Source of the DNA: Candidatus Dormiibacterota bacterium
Lineage (GTDB): Bacteria > Chloroflexota > Dormibacteria > Aeolococcales > Bog-877
Length of the DNA stretch: 7,470 bases
Assembly: GCA_003135035.1 (NCBI GenBank)
Contig: PLDE01000266.1
Location: 1 to 7,470, forward strand
Direction of reading: 5' to 3'
The notes below the pieces were generated by a model. The model was not told the origin of the DNA. It was given only the letters and a program-made list of their open reading frames with translations, and did not search any database. A program made the translations under genes and the position numbers. Positions within the stretch are counted from its first letter, which is position 1; every line of letters begins with the position of its first letter. Below, in pieces: positions 1 to 6,529 of the stretch.

Positions 1-306
1 CACCGTCGCCGAGCCCACGGTGCCGCTGAGAGCGGCCGCGATATGGATGGAGACGATCTCGGCCGCGGGATCCTCGAGAATCTCGCGATAGACCGCTTCA
101 AAGTCACCGGGCGGCGGCTGCGAGGTGAGTGGGGGTCGCTTGGCCTGGCTCAAGAGCTTGAGGAACTCCGCGTCGTCGAGATCGACGCGGTCGCGAAACT
201 CCCGCTCGCCAAAGTGCAGCCGCAGTGGCACCGTGACCACGCCCGCCGCCTCGCGCCGGCTCTGGGGCAGGTCGCAGGTACTGTCGGTGACGATCCGGAC
301 GGTCAC
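1..306 (-). CDS. DegV family protein (FakB-like fatty acid binding), N-terminal 102 residues, partial
   Basis: The frame starts at a GTG (306-304) and stays open to the left edge, so only the first 102 residues are present of a family that is usually about 280 residues long. The start is preceded by AGGAG at 317-313, overlapping the stop codon of the upstream DAK gene. Visible DegV hallmarks are IVTDST at residues 5-10, TSQP at 61-64 with the Thr/Ser that contacts the lipid carboxylate in this family, GDF at 67-69, and LSGT at 93-96. In the family, DegV/FakB proteins bind a fatty acid and present it to the kinase FakA, giving acyl-phosphate for phospholipid synthesis; they act in the cytosol. 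Its position 9 bases after a FakA-like gene supports this partnership. The acyl specificity cannot be told from this fragment. Confidence 0.9.
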   Translation of the reverse strand, partial: MTVRIVTDSTCDLPQSRREAAGVVTVPLRLHFGEREFRDRVDLDDAEFLKLLSQAKRPPLTSQPPPGDFEAVYREILEDPAAEIVSIHIAAALSGTVGSATV

Positions 307-315
307 CGGGAGCTC

Positions 316-1998
316 CTACTCCGCAGAGATGACGAACTGGTAGAGCGCCTGGCCCCCGTCGTGCCGCTCCACCTCCAACTCGGGGAACTCCCGGCGGATC
401 GCCGCCTCCAAACCCGCGCTGGCCTCGTTCTCCACGCCCGCCCCACGGTAAAGGGTGACGACCTCGATCGACCCCTCGGGGAGGGCCCGAAGCGCCCCCA
501 ACACCACGGAGTCGACCGCCTCTCCACAGCTGACCAGTTGGCCATCGAGCATCCCGATCAGCTGCCCCTCCTCGACCTTGCGCTCACCCAGGTGGCTGTC
601 CCGAACCGCCCGGGTCACTTCGATGGCGTGGACGCCGGCCATGGCTCGCTCCATGCGCGGCCGGTTCACCTCGAGGGGGGCACCGGGGTCGAACGCCAAC
701 AGGGCGGCGATGCCCTGGGGCAGGTTTGCCGAAGGAACTACGGCCGCCTCGCGCTCGGAGAGCTTGGCCGCCTGCTCAGCCCCCATCACCAGATTGGGGT
801 TGTTGGGCAGCAGGATGACCTCGTCGGCGGCGGCAGCCTCGATCCCCTCCAGAATCTGCTCGGTGGAAGGGTTCCGGCTCTGGCCACCCTCGACAACCGT
901 GGCCGCCCCGAGTCCGAGGAGGAGCTCGCGGAACCCCTCCCCCTGGGCAACCGCCACGACCCCGAGCGGGCGGAGCGCCGCCCGCTCGGGCAGAGGCGAC
1001 CTCTGCTCCCGGACCTGCTGGTGCTGGGCGGTCATGTCCTCGACCTTGAGGCGTTCGATCTGACCGATCTGGGCCGCCTTGGCCAGGAGTGCCCAGGGCT
1101 CCTTGGTGTGGAGATGAACGTGGAGCAGCCCGGGCTCTCCCACCACCAGGGCGGAGTCGTCCTCGGCCTCGTCACCGAGTTGGGAGCGGATCTCGACCGC
1201 CTCCAGGTCGGCGCCGATCAAGGCGAACTCGGTGCAGTAACCGAAGCCACCCTCGGGGGCAACCGCAGCAGCGGCCCCCCGCGGCTTGAGGACCTGGGGT
1301 CTGGAGGTCGTGCCGGCGGGATCCGCTTGAGCATCTCCCAATCTCTCGCCGGACCCGGCCAAGCGCTCAGCGATGGCACTCAGAATCACAGCCAACCCGA
1401 AGCCCCCGGCGTCGACGACGCCGGCCTCCCGGAGAACGTCCATCTGATCTCGACTGCGCTCGACCGCGGCCCAGGCCTCCCCCACCACCGCCTCAGCCAG
1501 CTGGCTCAGGTCGTGTCCCTCCTCGAGACCCTTCTGGGCAGTCCGGGCGGCGTCTCGGGCGACCGAGAGCATGGTGCCCTCCACCGGCCGCTTGACCGCC
1601 AGATAAGCTACCCGAGCGCCCTCGTTGAGGGCCTCGCAGAGCCCCTTGAGATCGAGGGTCTCGCTCTCCTGGGAACTCACCGCCCAGCCCCGCAGAACCT
1701 GCGAGAGAATTACCCCGGAATTGCCCCGGGCACCCATCAGCGATCCGTGCGCGGCCGCTTTGGCCACCGCTGACACGGGCGCATCCTCGCCGAGAGCCTC
1801 GACTTCCTGCCAGGCTGCTTCCAGGGTGAGCAGCATGTTGTTCCCGGTGTCGCCATCGGGCACCGGGAAGACGTTGAGGTCGTTGATGTGGCCCTTCTGC
1901 TCGGCGAGCCGGCCCAGGGCTCTCTCCAGCCCCTGGCGCAGCGCCTTGCCGGTGACCAGCTGAGGCGCGCCCGAGGCGGCTACCTCAGCTGCCGCCAT
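316..1998 (-). CDS. fakA: DAK-domain protein, FakA/YloV type (probable fatty acid kinase ATP-binding subunit)
   Basis: A 560-residue protein, normal for the FakA/YloV family. The N-terminal DhaL-like kinase domain (about 1-210) shows NVFPVPDGDTGNNM at 42-55, whose Asp48 and Asp50 are expected Mg-ATP ligands, then GARGNSGVILSQ at 89-100, PVEGTM at 138-143 and AGVVDAGGFGL at 192-202. The middle domain has GYCTEF at 253-258 and HVHLHT at 293-298, matching the Cys/His metal site known in FakA. The C-terminal domain carries LPNNPN at 397-402 and ends in GGQALYQFVISAE. The start at ATG 1998 is preferred because GAGGA lies about 7 bases upstream; an in-frame ATG at 2091 would add 31 residues without family likeness, reading through the Asp23 gene in another frame. 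It overlaps the end of the Asp23 gene by 14 bases. By family, it phosphorylates a fatty acid held by a DegV protein such as the one encoded next. Confidence 0.92.
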   Translation of the reverse strand: MAAAEVAASGAPQLVTGKALRQGLERALGRLAEQKGHINDLNVFPVPDGDTGNNMLLTLEAAWQEVEALGEDAPVSAVAKAAAHGSLMGARGNSGVILSQVLRGWAVSSQESETLDLKGLCEALNEGARVAYLAVKRPVEGTMLSVARDAARTAQKGLEEGHDLSQLAEAVVGEAWAAVERSRDQMDVLREAGVVDAGGFGLAVILSAIAERLAGSGERLGDAQADPAGTTSRPQVLKPRGAAAAVAPEGGFGYCTEFALIGADLEAVEIRSQLGDEAEDDSALVVGEPGLLHVHLHTKEPWALLAKAAQIGQIERLKVEDMTAQHQQVREQRSPLPERAALRPLGVVAVAQGEGFRELLLGLGAATVVEGGQSRNPSTEQILEGIEAAAADEVILLPNNPNLVMGAEQAAKLSEREAAVVPSANLPQGIAALLAFDPGAPLEVNRPRMERAMAGVHAIEVTRAVRDSHLGERKVEEGQLIGMLDGQLVSCGEAVDSVVLGALRALPEGSIEVVTLYRGAGVENEASAGLEAAIRREFPELEVERHDGGQALYQFVISAE

Positions 1999-2371
1999 CC
2001 TGTTCCTCAGGTGGCCGGATCCCCTGGACGTTGACGTTGACCTGAAGCACCCGGATTCCCAGATGCTTCTCGACGCTGTAGGCGACCGCACTCATCAGGT
2101 TGTGGGCGACCTCCAGGATCCGCACGCCGTGGTCGACGATCACGTAGAGGTCGATACCGAGTCCCTCGTCCTGAACCCGCAGCTCGATGCCGCGCTCGGC
2201 GTTTTCCCGATTGAGCAGCTCGGCCAGGCCATCCCGCAAGCCACGGGCGGACATCCCCACGATGCCATAGCAGTCGCCCGCCGCCTTGGCGGCCAGCATG
2301 GCCACCACACGGGGCGACACTTCCACGGTGCCCAGTGCGTATGTCTGCAAGAGGGGCCGGTTGCTTGGCAA
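1985..2371 (-). CDS. Asp23/Gls24 family protein
   Basis: A 128-residue protein of the Asp23/Gls24 (DUF322) family, first described as an envelope or alkaline-stress protein. Family features are the opening GTVEVSPRVVAMLAAKAA (residues 14-31), the GIVGMS segment (36-41), a central acidic VQDEGLGIDLYVIVDHGV stretch, and the C-terminal VNVNVQGI motif (112-119). There is no signal peptide or membrane segment, so it should be cytosolic or membrane-associated through partners. The start is a TTG (2371-2369); AAAGGAAGG at 2386-2378 gives a strong ribosome binding site 6 bases upstream, and no better start exists. It heads the unit with the FakA- and DegV-like genes. A gene of this family next to a yloV-type gene and close to rpmB is a recurring arrangement in Gram-positive bacteria. 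Its biochemical role is not established by the sequence. Confidence 0.9.
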   Translation of the reverse strand: MPSNRPLLQTYALGTVEVSPRVVAMLAAKAAGDCYGIVGMSARGLRDGLAELLNRENAERGIELRVQDEGLGIDLYVIVDHGVRILEVAHNLMSAVAYSVEKHLGIRVLQVNVNVQGIRPPEEQDGGS

Positions 2372-2442
2372 GGCGAGCCTTCCTTTATCGGCGCTCAGGG
2401 CGTCCGACCGGAGCGCCGGCTGGCGTCCTGCGGCGCGGCTGG

Positions 2443-2463
2443 TAAACTGCGGCCGGAATCATA
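2443..2463. promoter_or_regulatory. possible divergent -10 elements between Asp23 operon and rpmB
   Basis: The 148-base region between the Asp23 start and rpmB must drive transcription both ways. On the minus strand TATGAT (2463-2458) matches the TATAAT consensus at five of six positions and would start the Asp23 transcript about 80 bases before its TTG. On the plus strand TAAACT (2443-2448) would start rpmB about 65 bases before its ATG. Neither has a convincing -35 hexamer at 16-18 bases. If both are used, the two start sites would lie within a few bases of each other. This is inference from short motifs. Confidence 0.3.
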
Positions 2464-2473
2464 CTCGGGGTTC

Positions 2474-2491
2474 GGTCCCAGCGGCGGGACC
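2474..2491 (+). other. leader hairpin upstream of rpmB
   Basis: A perfect 6-bp inverted repeat, GGTCCC (2474-2479) and GGGACC (2486-2491), encloses a 6-base loop, AGCGGC. It lies in the predicted rpmB 5' leader, ending 19 bases before the GAGG ribosome binding site at 2511-2514, so it does not cover that site. No T-run follows, so it is not a classical terminator. It may be a leader structure or a chance GC-rich dyad. Confidence 0.3.
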
Positions 2492-2519
2492 CTCATAGTC
2501 AGCTTTCTTCGAGGTCGCC

Positions 2520-2711
2520 ATGGCGAAGCGGTGCGATATCTGCGGCAAAGGACCGGTGGCAGGCAGCAATGTCAGTCACTCCAAGGTACACACGCGGCGT
2601 CGCTTCATGCCCAACTTGGTGAGCGCCCGGATCGCTCCCCGGGGTGGCGGTTTGCCAGTGCGCATGCGGGTCTGTACCCGCTGCCTGCGCACCTCGACCA
2701 AATCGGCCTGA
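2520..2711 (+). CDS. rpmB: 50S ribosomal protein L28
   Basis: A 63-residue basic protein that matches L28, a component of the large ribosomal subunit. It begins MAKRCDICGKGP, followed by GSNVSHSKVHTRRRFMPNL (residues 16-34) and ends with RMRVCTRCLRTSTKSA. The pairs CDIC (residues 5-8) and CTRC (52-55) form the four-cysteine zinc-binding version of L28; many bacteria also have a cysteine-free form made under zinc limitation. The length is typical of the short Gram-positive type. The ATG at 2520 is preceded by GAGG at 2511-2514. The gene stands alone on this strand, divergent from the Asp23/FakA/DegV unit, a neighbourhood also known from Bacillus (rpmB next to yloU-yloV). Whether a Zur-type site exists upstream cannot be judged by eye. 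Confidence 0.97.
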   Translation: MAKRCDICGKGPVAGSNVSHSKVHTRRRFMPNLVSARIAPRGGGLPVRMRVCTRCLRTSTKSA

Positions 2712-2792
2712 ACTAGACCACTCCCCCGCTCTGTAGGGTATAGGCCCAGCCCATGGGCGGATTGACCTCGCGGACACCTCGGGCGGCGCCAG

Positions 2793-2806
2793 CCGGGACG
2801 GCCCGG
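2793..2806 (+). terminator. GC-rich hairpin downstream of rpmB (possible terminator)
   Basis: CCGGG (2793-2797) and CCCGG (2802-2806) form a perfect 5-bp stem with a 4-base loop, about 82 bases after the rpmB stop and 25 bases before the start of the small hydrophobic ORF. No T-run follows, so termination is uncertain. The 119-base stretch after rpmB (2712-2830) otherwise holds only a 10-base palindrome, GCCCATGGGC, at 2749-2758 and an isolated TTGACC at 2762-2767 without a partner -10. Confidence 0.25.
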
Positions 2807-2830
2807 TAGGAAGGCCCCAAGGTCCCAGCC

Positions 2831-2965
2831 GTGCCCTCCATTTGGCTGTTCGGAGTGCTGGCCCCGGCAGTCATGGTCCTGGTGGCGGCTCTGGTCTTCC
2901 GCAACGCGGTGTGGGGCTATCCGGTCGGAATCGTGGCCGGGCTGATGTGGGTTCGCTCGATCTGA
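2831..2965 (+). CDS. putative 44-residue hydrophobic small membrane protein
   Basis: I do not recognise this protein. A GTG start at 2831 opens a 44-codon frame ending at TGA 2963-2965; an in-frame stop at 2807-2809 rules out a much longer version. The product is strongly hydrophobic: residues 4-23 form a continuous apolar stretch (IWLFGVLAPAVMVLVAALVF), followed by Arg-Asn, and then a second apolar segment at about 27-41, ending with WVRSI. It could span the membrane once or as a hairpin. Evidence for coding is that 37 of 44 codons end in G or C, like neighbouring genes, and that AAGG at 2819-2822 sits 8 bases upstream of the GTG. It follows rpmB on the same strand and converges on ribH. Against it are its shortness and the non-ATG start. 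Confidence 0.45.
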   Translation: MPSIWLFGVLAPAVMVLVAALVFRNAVWGYPVGIVAGLMWVRSI

Positions 2966-2968
2966 CTC

Positions 2969-2988
2969 CCCCGTCCGCCGGCCCGGGG
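2969..2988. terminator. GC-rich dyad between convergent ends (weak bidirectional terminator candidate)
   Basis: CCCCG (2969-2973) and CGGGG (2984-2988) can pair around a 10-base loop that itself contains the palindrome GCCGGC. The dyad fills the 31-base gap between the stop of the small hydrophobic ORF and the stop of ribH, where transcripts from both strands should end. There is no T-run on either strand, so it would be at best a non-classical terminator. Confidence 0.3.
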
Positions 2989-2996
2989 TCCCACGC

Positions 2997-3473
2997 TCAG
3001 CTGCCGTTGCGGCGCAACTGCCGGAGCACCGAGGTCATCTCCAGGGCCGTCTGGGCCGCTTCGAAGCCCTTGTTGCCCAGTTTGCCGCCCGCCCGCTCCT
3101 CCGCCTGAGCCACCGTATTCACGGTTAGGACGCCGAAACCGATGCCCACCCGGTGCTGCCGGGAGAGGTCAGTGATGCCCCGGCTCACCCCATCCGAGAC
3201 GTACTCGAAATGGGGCGTCTCGCCGCGAATCACAGCGCCCAAGGCAACCACCGCGTCGCAGCCACCGCGCGCCAAGACCTCGGCCACCACGGTGGGTATC
3301 TCCAAGCTCCCGGGAACCCAGATGAGTTCGATGTCCTCCTCAGCGACACCGTGCTGGCGCAGGCATCGGCGGGCTCCCTCGACGAGGCGATTCACCACCG
3401 CCTCGTTGAAGCGCGCCGCCACCAAGGCGACCTTCAGCCCTTGGCCCTCGAGGCGTCCCTCGATCAACTTCAT
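2997..3473 (-). CDS. ribH: 6,7-dimethyl-8-ribityllumazine synthase
   Basis: A 158-residue protein of the usual length for lumazine synthase, the penultimate step of riboflavin synthesis. It condenses 5-amino-6-ribitylamino-uracil with 3,4-dihydroxy-2-butanone 4-phosphate; in the family it assembles as pentamers or 60-mer capsids in the cytosol. Motifs in order are ARFNE (20-24), the substrate-binding VPGSLEIP (53-60), GAVIRGETPHFEYV (79-92) containing the catalytic His88, and GVLTVNTVAQAEERAGGK (114-131) with Arg127, expected to contact phosphate. The ATG at 3473 overlaps the ribBA stop as ATGA, a sign of translational coupling. It is the last gene of the riboflavin operon; beyond it the opposite strand takes over. 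Confidence 0.97.
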   Translation of the reverse strand: MKLIEGRLEGQGLKVALVAARFNEAVVNRLVEGARRCLRQHGVAEEDIELIWVPGSLEIPTVVAEVLARGGCDAVVALGAVIRGETPHFEYVSDGVSRGITDLSRQHRVGIGFGVLTVNTVAQAEERAGGKLGNKGFEAAQTALEMTSVLRQLRRNGS

Positions 3474-4696
3474 GACCGGCCTCCCGGTCCGGGCTCTGCC
3501 GACGCCAGGACGTGACCCAACTTGTCCCGCTTGGTGGCCAGGTAACGCTGGTTGTGGGGATTGGCCTCCACCTCAATCGGTACCCGCTCGACCATCTCCA
3601 GGCCGTGGCCCTGGAGCCCGTAGTACTTGCGCGGGTTGTTGCTCATCACCCGCAGTTTGCGCAGCCCCAGATCGGAGAGGATCTGGCTTCCGATCTGGTA
3701 GTCGCGGCTGTCGGCGGGATAGCCCAACTCCAAGTTGGCCTCGACGGTATCCATGCCCTGGTCCTGGAGGGCGTAGGCGCGCAGCTTGTCCATCAGCCCG
3801 ATCCCCCGGCCCTCCTGGCGCAGGTAGACGACCACTCCTTCTCCGGCGCTGGAGATCTGCCGGAGCGCCTGGTGGAGTTGGGCCTGGCAGTCACAGCGCT
3901 GCGAGCCGAACACGTCCCCGGTCAGGCACTCGCTGTGGACCCGCACCAGCACCGGACGGTCCGCCTCGGGCTCGCCGAAGACCAGCGCCAAATGAACCGC
4001 ATCGGTGATGAGGTCGCGGTATCCGATGGCCCGCCAGCTGCCCGCCTCGGTCGGGATCACGGTTTCAGCACCCCGCTCAACCAACTGCTCCTTCTGACGC
4101 CGGTAGGAGATCAAGTCGGTGATGCTGATGATGGGGATGTGGTGGTGAGCCCCGAACGCCTCCAGCTCTGGTCGCCGGGCCATCGTCCCATCTCGGTTGG
4201 CAATCTCACAGACGACCCCAGCCCGGGTCAGCCCCGCCAGCCGACAGAGGTCGATCACGGCCTCGGTGTGCCCGGCTCGCTCGAGCACGCCACCGGCGCG
4301 AGCCCGCAGGGGAAAGACATGCCCGGGACGAGTGAAGTCTGTCGCTGTGAATTCCGGATCCGCCAGGGCACGAATGGTGGTAGCCCGGTCCCGGGCGCTG
4401 ATCCCGGTGGTGACCCCGCCGGCGGCGTCCACCGAGACGGCAAAGGCGGTGCGATAGAGAGACGTGTTGTGCTCCATCATCGGCGGCAGCTCGAGATCAT
4501 CCAGGCGCTCCGCCTCCATGGCGACACAGATCAGGCCCCGAGCCTCGGTCATCATGAAATTGACCCTCTCGGGACTGGCAGCGGAGGCGGCCAGGCAGAG
4601 GTCACCCTCGTTCTCCCGGTCCTCGTCGTCGACCACGATCACGAATTCGCCCTTGGCGAACTCCGCCACTGCCTGCTCGATCTCGGTGAACTCCAC
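3470..4696 (-). CDS. ribBA: bifunctional 3,4-dihydroxy-2-butanone 4-phosphate synthase / GTP cyclohydrolase II
   Basis: A 408-residue fusion, standard for RibBA, supplying both riboflavin precursors. The N-terminal RibB domain (about 1-200) converts ribulose 5-phosphate to the butanone phosphate plus formate; it shows [11 protein letters not shown] (23-33), with the acidic residues that bind Mg, RPGHVFPL (123-130) and GHTEA (142-146). The C-terminal RibA domain (about 205-400) opens the GTP ring; it has [17 protein letters not shown] (254-270), with zinc ligands Cys257, Cys268 and Cys270, then RQEGRGIGL (293-301). Both active sites look intact. The start is a GTG (4696-4694) one base after the ribE stop, with GGGAG about 9 bases upstream inside the ribE end. 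The gene overlaps ribH by 4 bases. Confidence 0.97.
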   Translation of the reverse strand: MEFTEIEQAVAEFAKGEFVIVVDDEDRENEGDLCLAASAASPERVNFMMTEARGLICVAMEAERLDDLELPPMMEHNTSLYRTAFAVSVDAAGGVTTGISARDRATTIRALADPEFTATDFTRPGHVFPLRARAGGVLERAGHTEAVIDLCRLAGLTRAGVVCEIANRDGTMARRPELEAFGAHHHIPIISITDLISYRRQKEQLVERGAETVIPTEAGSWRAIGYRDLITDAVHLALVFGEPEADRPVLVRVHSECLTGDVFGSQRCDCQAQLHQALRQISSAGEGVVVYLRQEGRGIGLMDKLRAYALQDQGMDTVEANLELGYPADSRDYQIGSQILSDLGLRKLRVMSNNPRKYYGLQGHGLEMVERVPIEVEANPHNQRYLATKRDKLGHVLASAEPGPGGRS

Positions 4697-4697
4697 C

Positions 4698-5348
4698 TCA
4701 GCCGGCTCCCTGCCGAGCGCGGTCGCTCAGAACTGGTCGGGCACCGAGGTGGGGCTCCAGCAGCCGCTCGACCAGCTTGGCCACCGAATCGGCCTCCAGA
4801 TTGACCACCGTCCCGGGCCGGTAGTCGGCAGCGACGGTGGTCTCAACCGTGTGCGGAATCAGTGAGACTCGAACCTCGCTGCTGGCCGGGCCCAAGTCCT
4901 CGACGGACACCAAGGTGAGGGAGCAGCCGTCGATGGCGATCGACCCCTGCGGGACACATAAACGGCCCACCGCCGCGGGTACCGTGATGCTCAACCAGAC
5001 GGCGTTCTCCTCCACCTCCAGCGAGCCGATCCGACCGGTGGCGTCGACGTGGCCGCTGACCAGGTGGCCACCAACGGGATCGCCCAATGCCAGAGGCGCC
5101 TCCAGGTTCACCCGGACGCCCTTCTCGAGACCACCCAGATTGGTTCGCCTGAGGGTCTCCGGCATGACCTCCACCGCCACTTTTCCGGGGGCCCGCCGCA
5201 CCACCGTCAGACAGCAGCCGTTCACCGCCAGGCTGTCCCCGATCTGGAGGTTGCCCCAGCCCCGGGGATGGGCGATCTCCAACTCGCCCTGGAAGTCTTC
5301 GGGCAGCACCTCGATCCGGCCGACAGCACTCACGATCCCCGAGAACAC
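4698..5348 (-). CDS. ribE: riboflavin synthase, alpha subunit
   Basis: A 216-residue protein matching riboflavin synthase, which dismutates two 6,7-dimethyl-8-ribityllumazine molecules into riboflavin and the pyrimidine that is recycled; the family is a homotrimer. The protein shows its two lumazine-binding repeats. The first begins MFSGIV and has GDSLAVNGCCLTVV (37-50). The second starts near GGHLVSGHVD (93-102) and has GSIAIDGCSLTLV (135-147), IPHTVETT (164-171) and VNLEADSVAKLVER (182-195). The GTG start at 5348 lies two bases after the ribD stop and is preceded by a strong GGAGG, 5360-5356, that sits within the ribD coding end. The neighbouring ribBA gene begins one base after its stop. 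Confidence 0.96.
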   Translation of the reverse strand: MFSGIVSAVGRIEVLPEDFQGELEIAHPRGWGNLQIGDSLAVNGCCLTVVRRAPGKVAVEVMPETLRRTNLGGLEKGVRVNLEAPLALGDPVGGHLVSGHVDATGRIGSLEVEENAVWLSITVPAAVGRLCVPQGSIAIDGCSLTLVSVEDLGPASSEVRVSLIPHTVETTVAADYRPGTVVNLEADSVAKLVERLLEPHLGARPVLSDRARQGAG

Positions 5349-5350
5349 CG

Positions 5351-6472
5351 CTACACCTCCGCCGTCAGCAGGAGGTCTGGCCCGATCGGCTCGGCCCGCA
5401 TTCCCTGGACTTTCCAGCTGCGCCCCAGCGAGGTGGCCCCGGCACCCCCGAAAGGCCCGGGTGCGCCATTCCCACCCACCACCAAAGGGGCCACGAAGGC
5501 GGCGATCCGGTCGCCTAGCCGTTCCTTCCCGAAAGACCCGAGCAGAGTCGGGCCTCCCTCCACGAGGAGGCTGGTGACTTGGCGAGCACCCAATGCCTGG
5601 AGCAGGTCGGGTAGCGAAACATGACCATCAGCGTCCGGGAGAATCAGCACCTCGGCGCCCGCCTGCTGCAAAGCCTGCTGACGAGCGGGATCGGTTTCGG
5701 CCACGGTTGCCACCACAACGGGACCGCCTGCCGATTGCAGAATCCGCGACCCCGGTGGAGTGCGCAAACGGGTGTCCACGATCACCCGCAAGGGCTGAGA
5801 CGATCCCTCAGGCAGATCGCGAGCGCTGAGCCGAGGATTGTCGGCGAGCACCGTTCCGGATCCCACCATCACCGCGTCATGCTCACGGCGCAGTTGATGT
5901 GCCCGCGTTCGCGACGGCTCCGAAGTGATCCACTGCGACTCTCCGGTAGCGGTCGCCACCTTGCCGTCGAGGCTCATGGCGAACTTGAGGGTCACCAGAG
6001 GACGACCGGTGGTGACCCAAACCGAGAACTCGCGGATGAGTTCTTGCGCCGCTGCCTCCCCGTCTCCCAGGGTCACGGTCACGCCGGCGGCCCGGAGTTG
6101 GGCGACCCCTCGGCCTGAGACGGTCGGATTGGGATCGAGGGTGGCTGCATGCACCGCGGTCACCCCGGCGGCAAGAAGGCGCTCCGTGCAGGGGCCGGTG
6201 CGACCTGTGCTGCAGCAGGGTTCTAGGGTCACCCACAAAGTCGCTCCCCGGGCCAAGTCGCCCGCCTGATCCAAGGCGACCACCTCGGCGTGTGCCCGGC
6301 CGGCCGCGGCGTGATAGCCCTCGCCGACGACCTCTCCGGCCCGGGTCAGCACGGCTCCCACCGGCGGGTTGGGAGAGGTGTGATATCGGCCGCGGGCGGC
6401 CAGTTCCAGGGCGCGAATCATCCACTCCTCAGCGTCCTCGCCCGGATCTGCGCCGCCAGCCTGGTCGATCAT
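5351..6472 (-). CDS. ribD: bifunctional diaminohydroxyphosphoribosylaminopyrimidine deaminase / 5-amino-6-(5-phosphoribosylamino)uracil reductase
   Basis: A 373-residue protein, typical of RibD, doing the second and third steps from GTP. The N-terminal deaminase domain (about 15-150) has SPNPPVGAV (33-41), HAE (61-63) and LEPCCSTGRTGPC (83-95); His61, Cys86 and Cys95 are the zinc ligands and Glu63 the proton shuttle. The C-terminal NADPH-dependent reductase domain (about 157-370) shows KFAMSLDGKVAT (163-174), GESQWITS (177-184), DAVMVGSGTVLADNPRLS (199-216) and VEGGPTL (304-310). I chose ATG 6472, not the in-frame ATG at 6541, because the latter lies inside the FMN aptamer (the conserved GGAUGGGAGAA), while GGGAG at 6482-6478 sits 5 bases upstream of 6472. 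It is the first gene of the operon and the direct target of the riboswitch. Confidence 0.95.
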   Translation of the reverse strand: MIDQAGGADPGEDAEEWMIRALELAARGRYHTSPNPPVGAVLTRAGEVVGEGYHAAAGRAHAEVVALDQAGDLARGATLWVTLEPCCSTGRTGPCTERLLAAGVTAVHAATLDPNPTVSGRGVAQLRAAGVTVTLGDGEAAAQELIREFSVWVTTGRPLVTLKFAMSLDGKVATATGESQWITSEPSRTRAHQLRREHDAVMVGSGTVLADNPRLSARDLPEGSSQPLRVIVDTRLRTPPGSRILQSAGGPVVVATVAETDPARQQALQQAGAEVLILPDADGHVSLPDLLQALGARQVTSLLVEGGPTLLGSFGKERLGDRIAAFVAPLVVGGNGAPGPFGGAGATSLGRSWKVQGMRAEPIGPDLLLTAEV

Positions 6473-6477
6473 CTGGA

Positions 6478-6499
6478 CTCCCTGCCTCGAGACAGGGAA
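6478..6499 (-). promoter_or_regulatory. Shine-Dalgarno-sequestering hairpin before ribD
   Basis: In the ribD leader RNA, UCCCUG (6498-6493) is fully complementary to CAGGGA (6484-6479); adding U6492-G6485, C6491-G6486 and the outer U6499-G6478 pair gives a stem of about nine pairs closed by a UCGA loop. The 3' arm contains the ribD Shine-Dalgarno GGGAG (6482-6478), so the folded hairpin would block ribosome binding. No U-run follows, which favours control of translation over termination. It begins about 30 bases after the aptamer ends. The pairing is visible in the sequence; that FMN controls it is inferred. Confidence 0.7.
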
Positions 6500-6529
6500 C
6501 TGCGGACCAGGCAAATGGGCGCTGGACCC

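Noticed and set aside
43..1773. A 576-codon open frame on the plus strand
   Set aside because: It lies entirely opposite the FakA- and DegV-like genes, has no family likeness, and is rich in Gly, Pro, Arg and Leu. It is the usual antisense shadow of high-GC coding DNA.
2762..2767. TTGACC as a -35 element for the small hydrophobic ORF
   Set aside because: The region 16-18 bases downstream is GGCGCC-like and has no TANNNT hexamer, so no promoter can be assembled.
3512..4804. A 430-codon open frame on the plus strand opposite ribBA
   Set aside because: ribBA carries all catalytic motifs on the minus strand; the plus-strand translation has the low-information composition of a mirrored high-GC gene.
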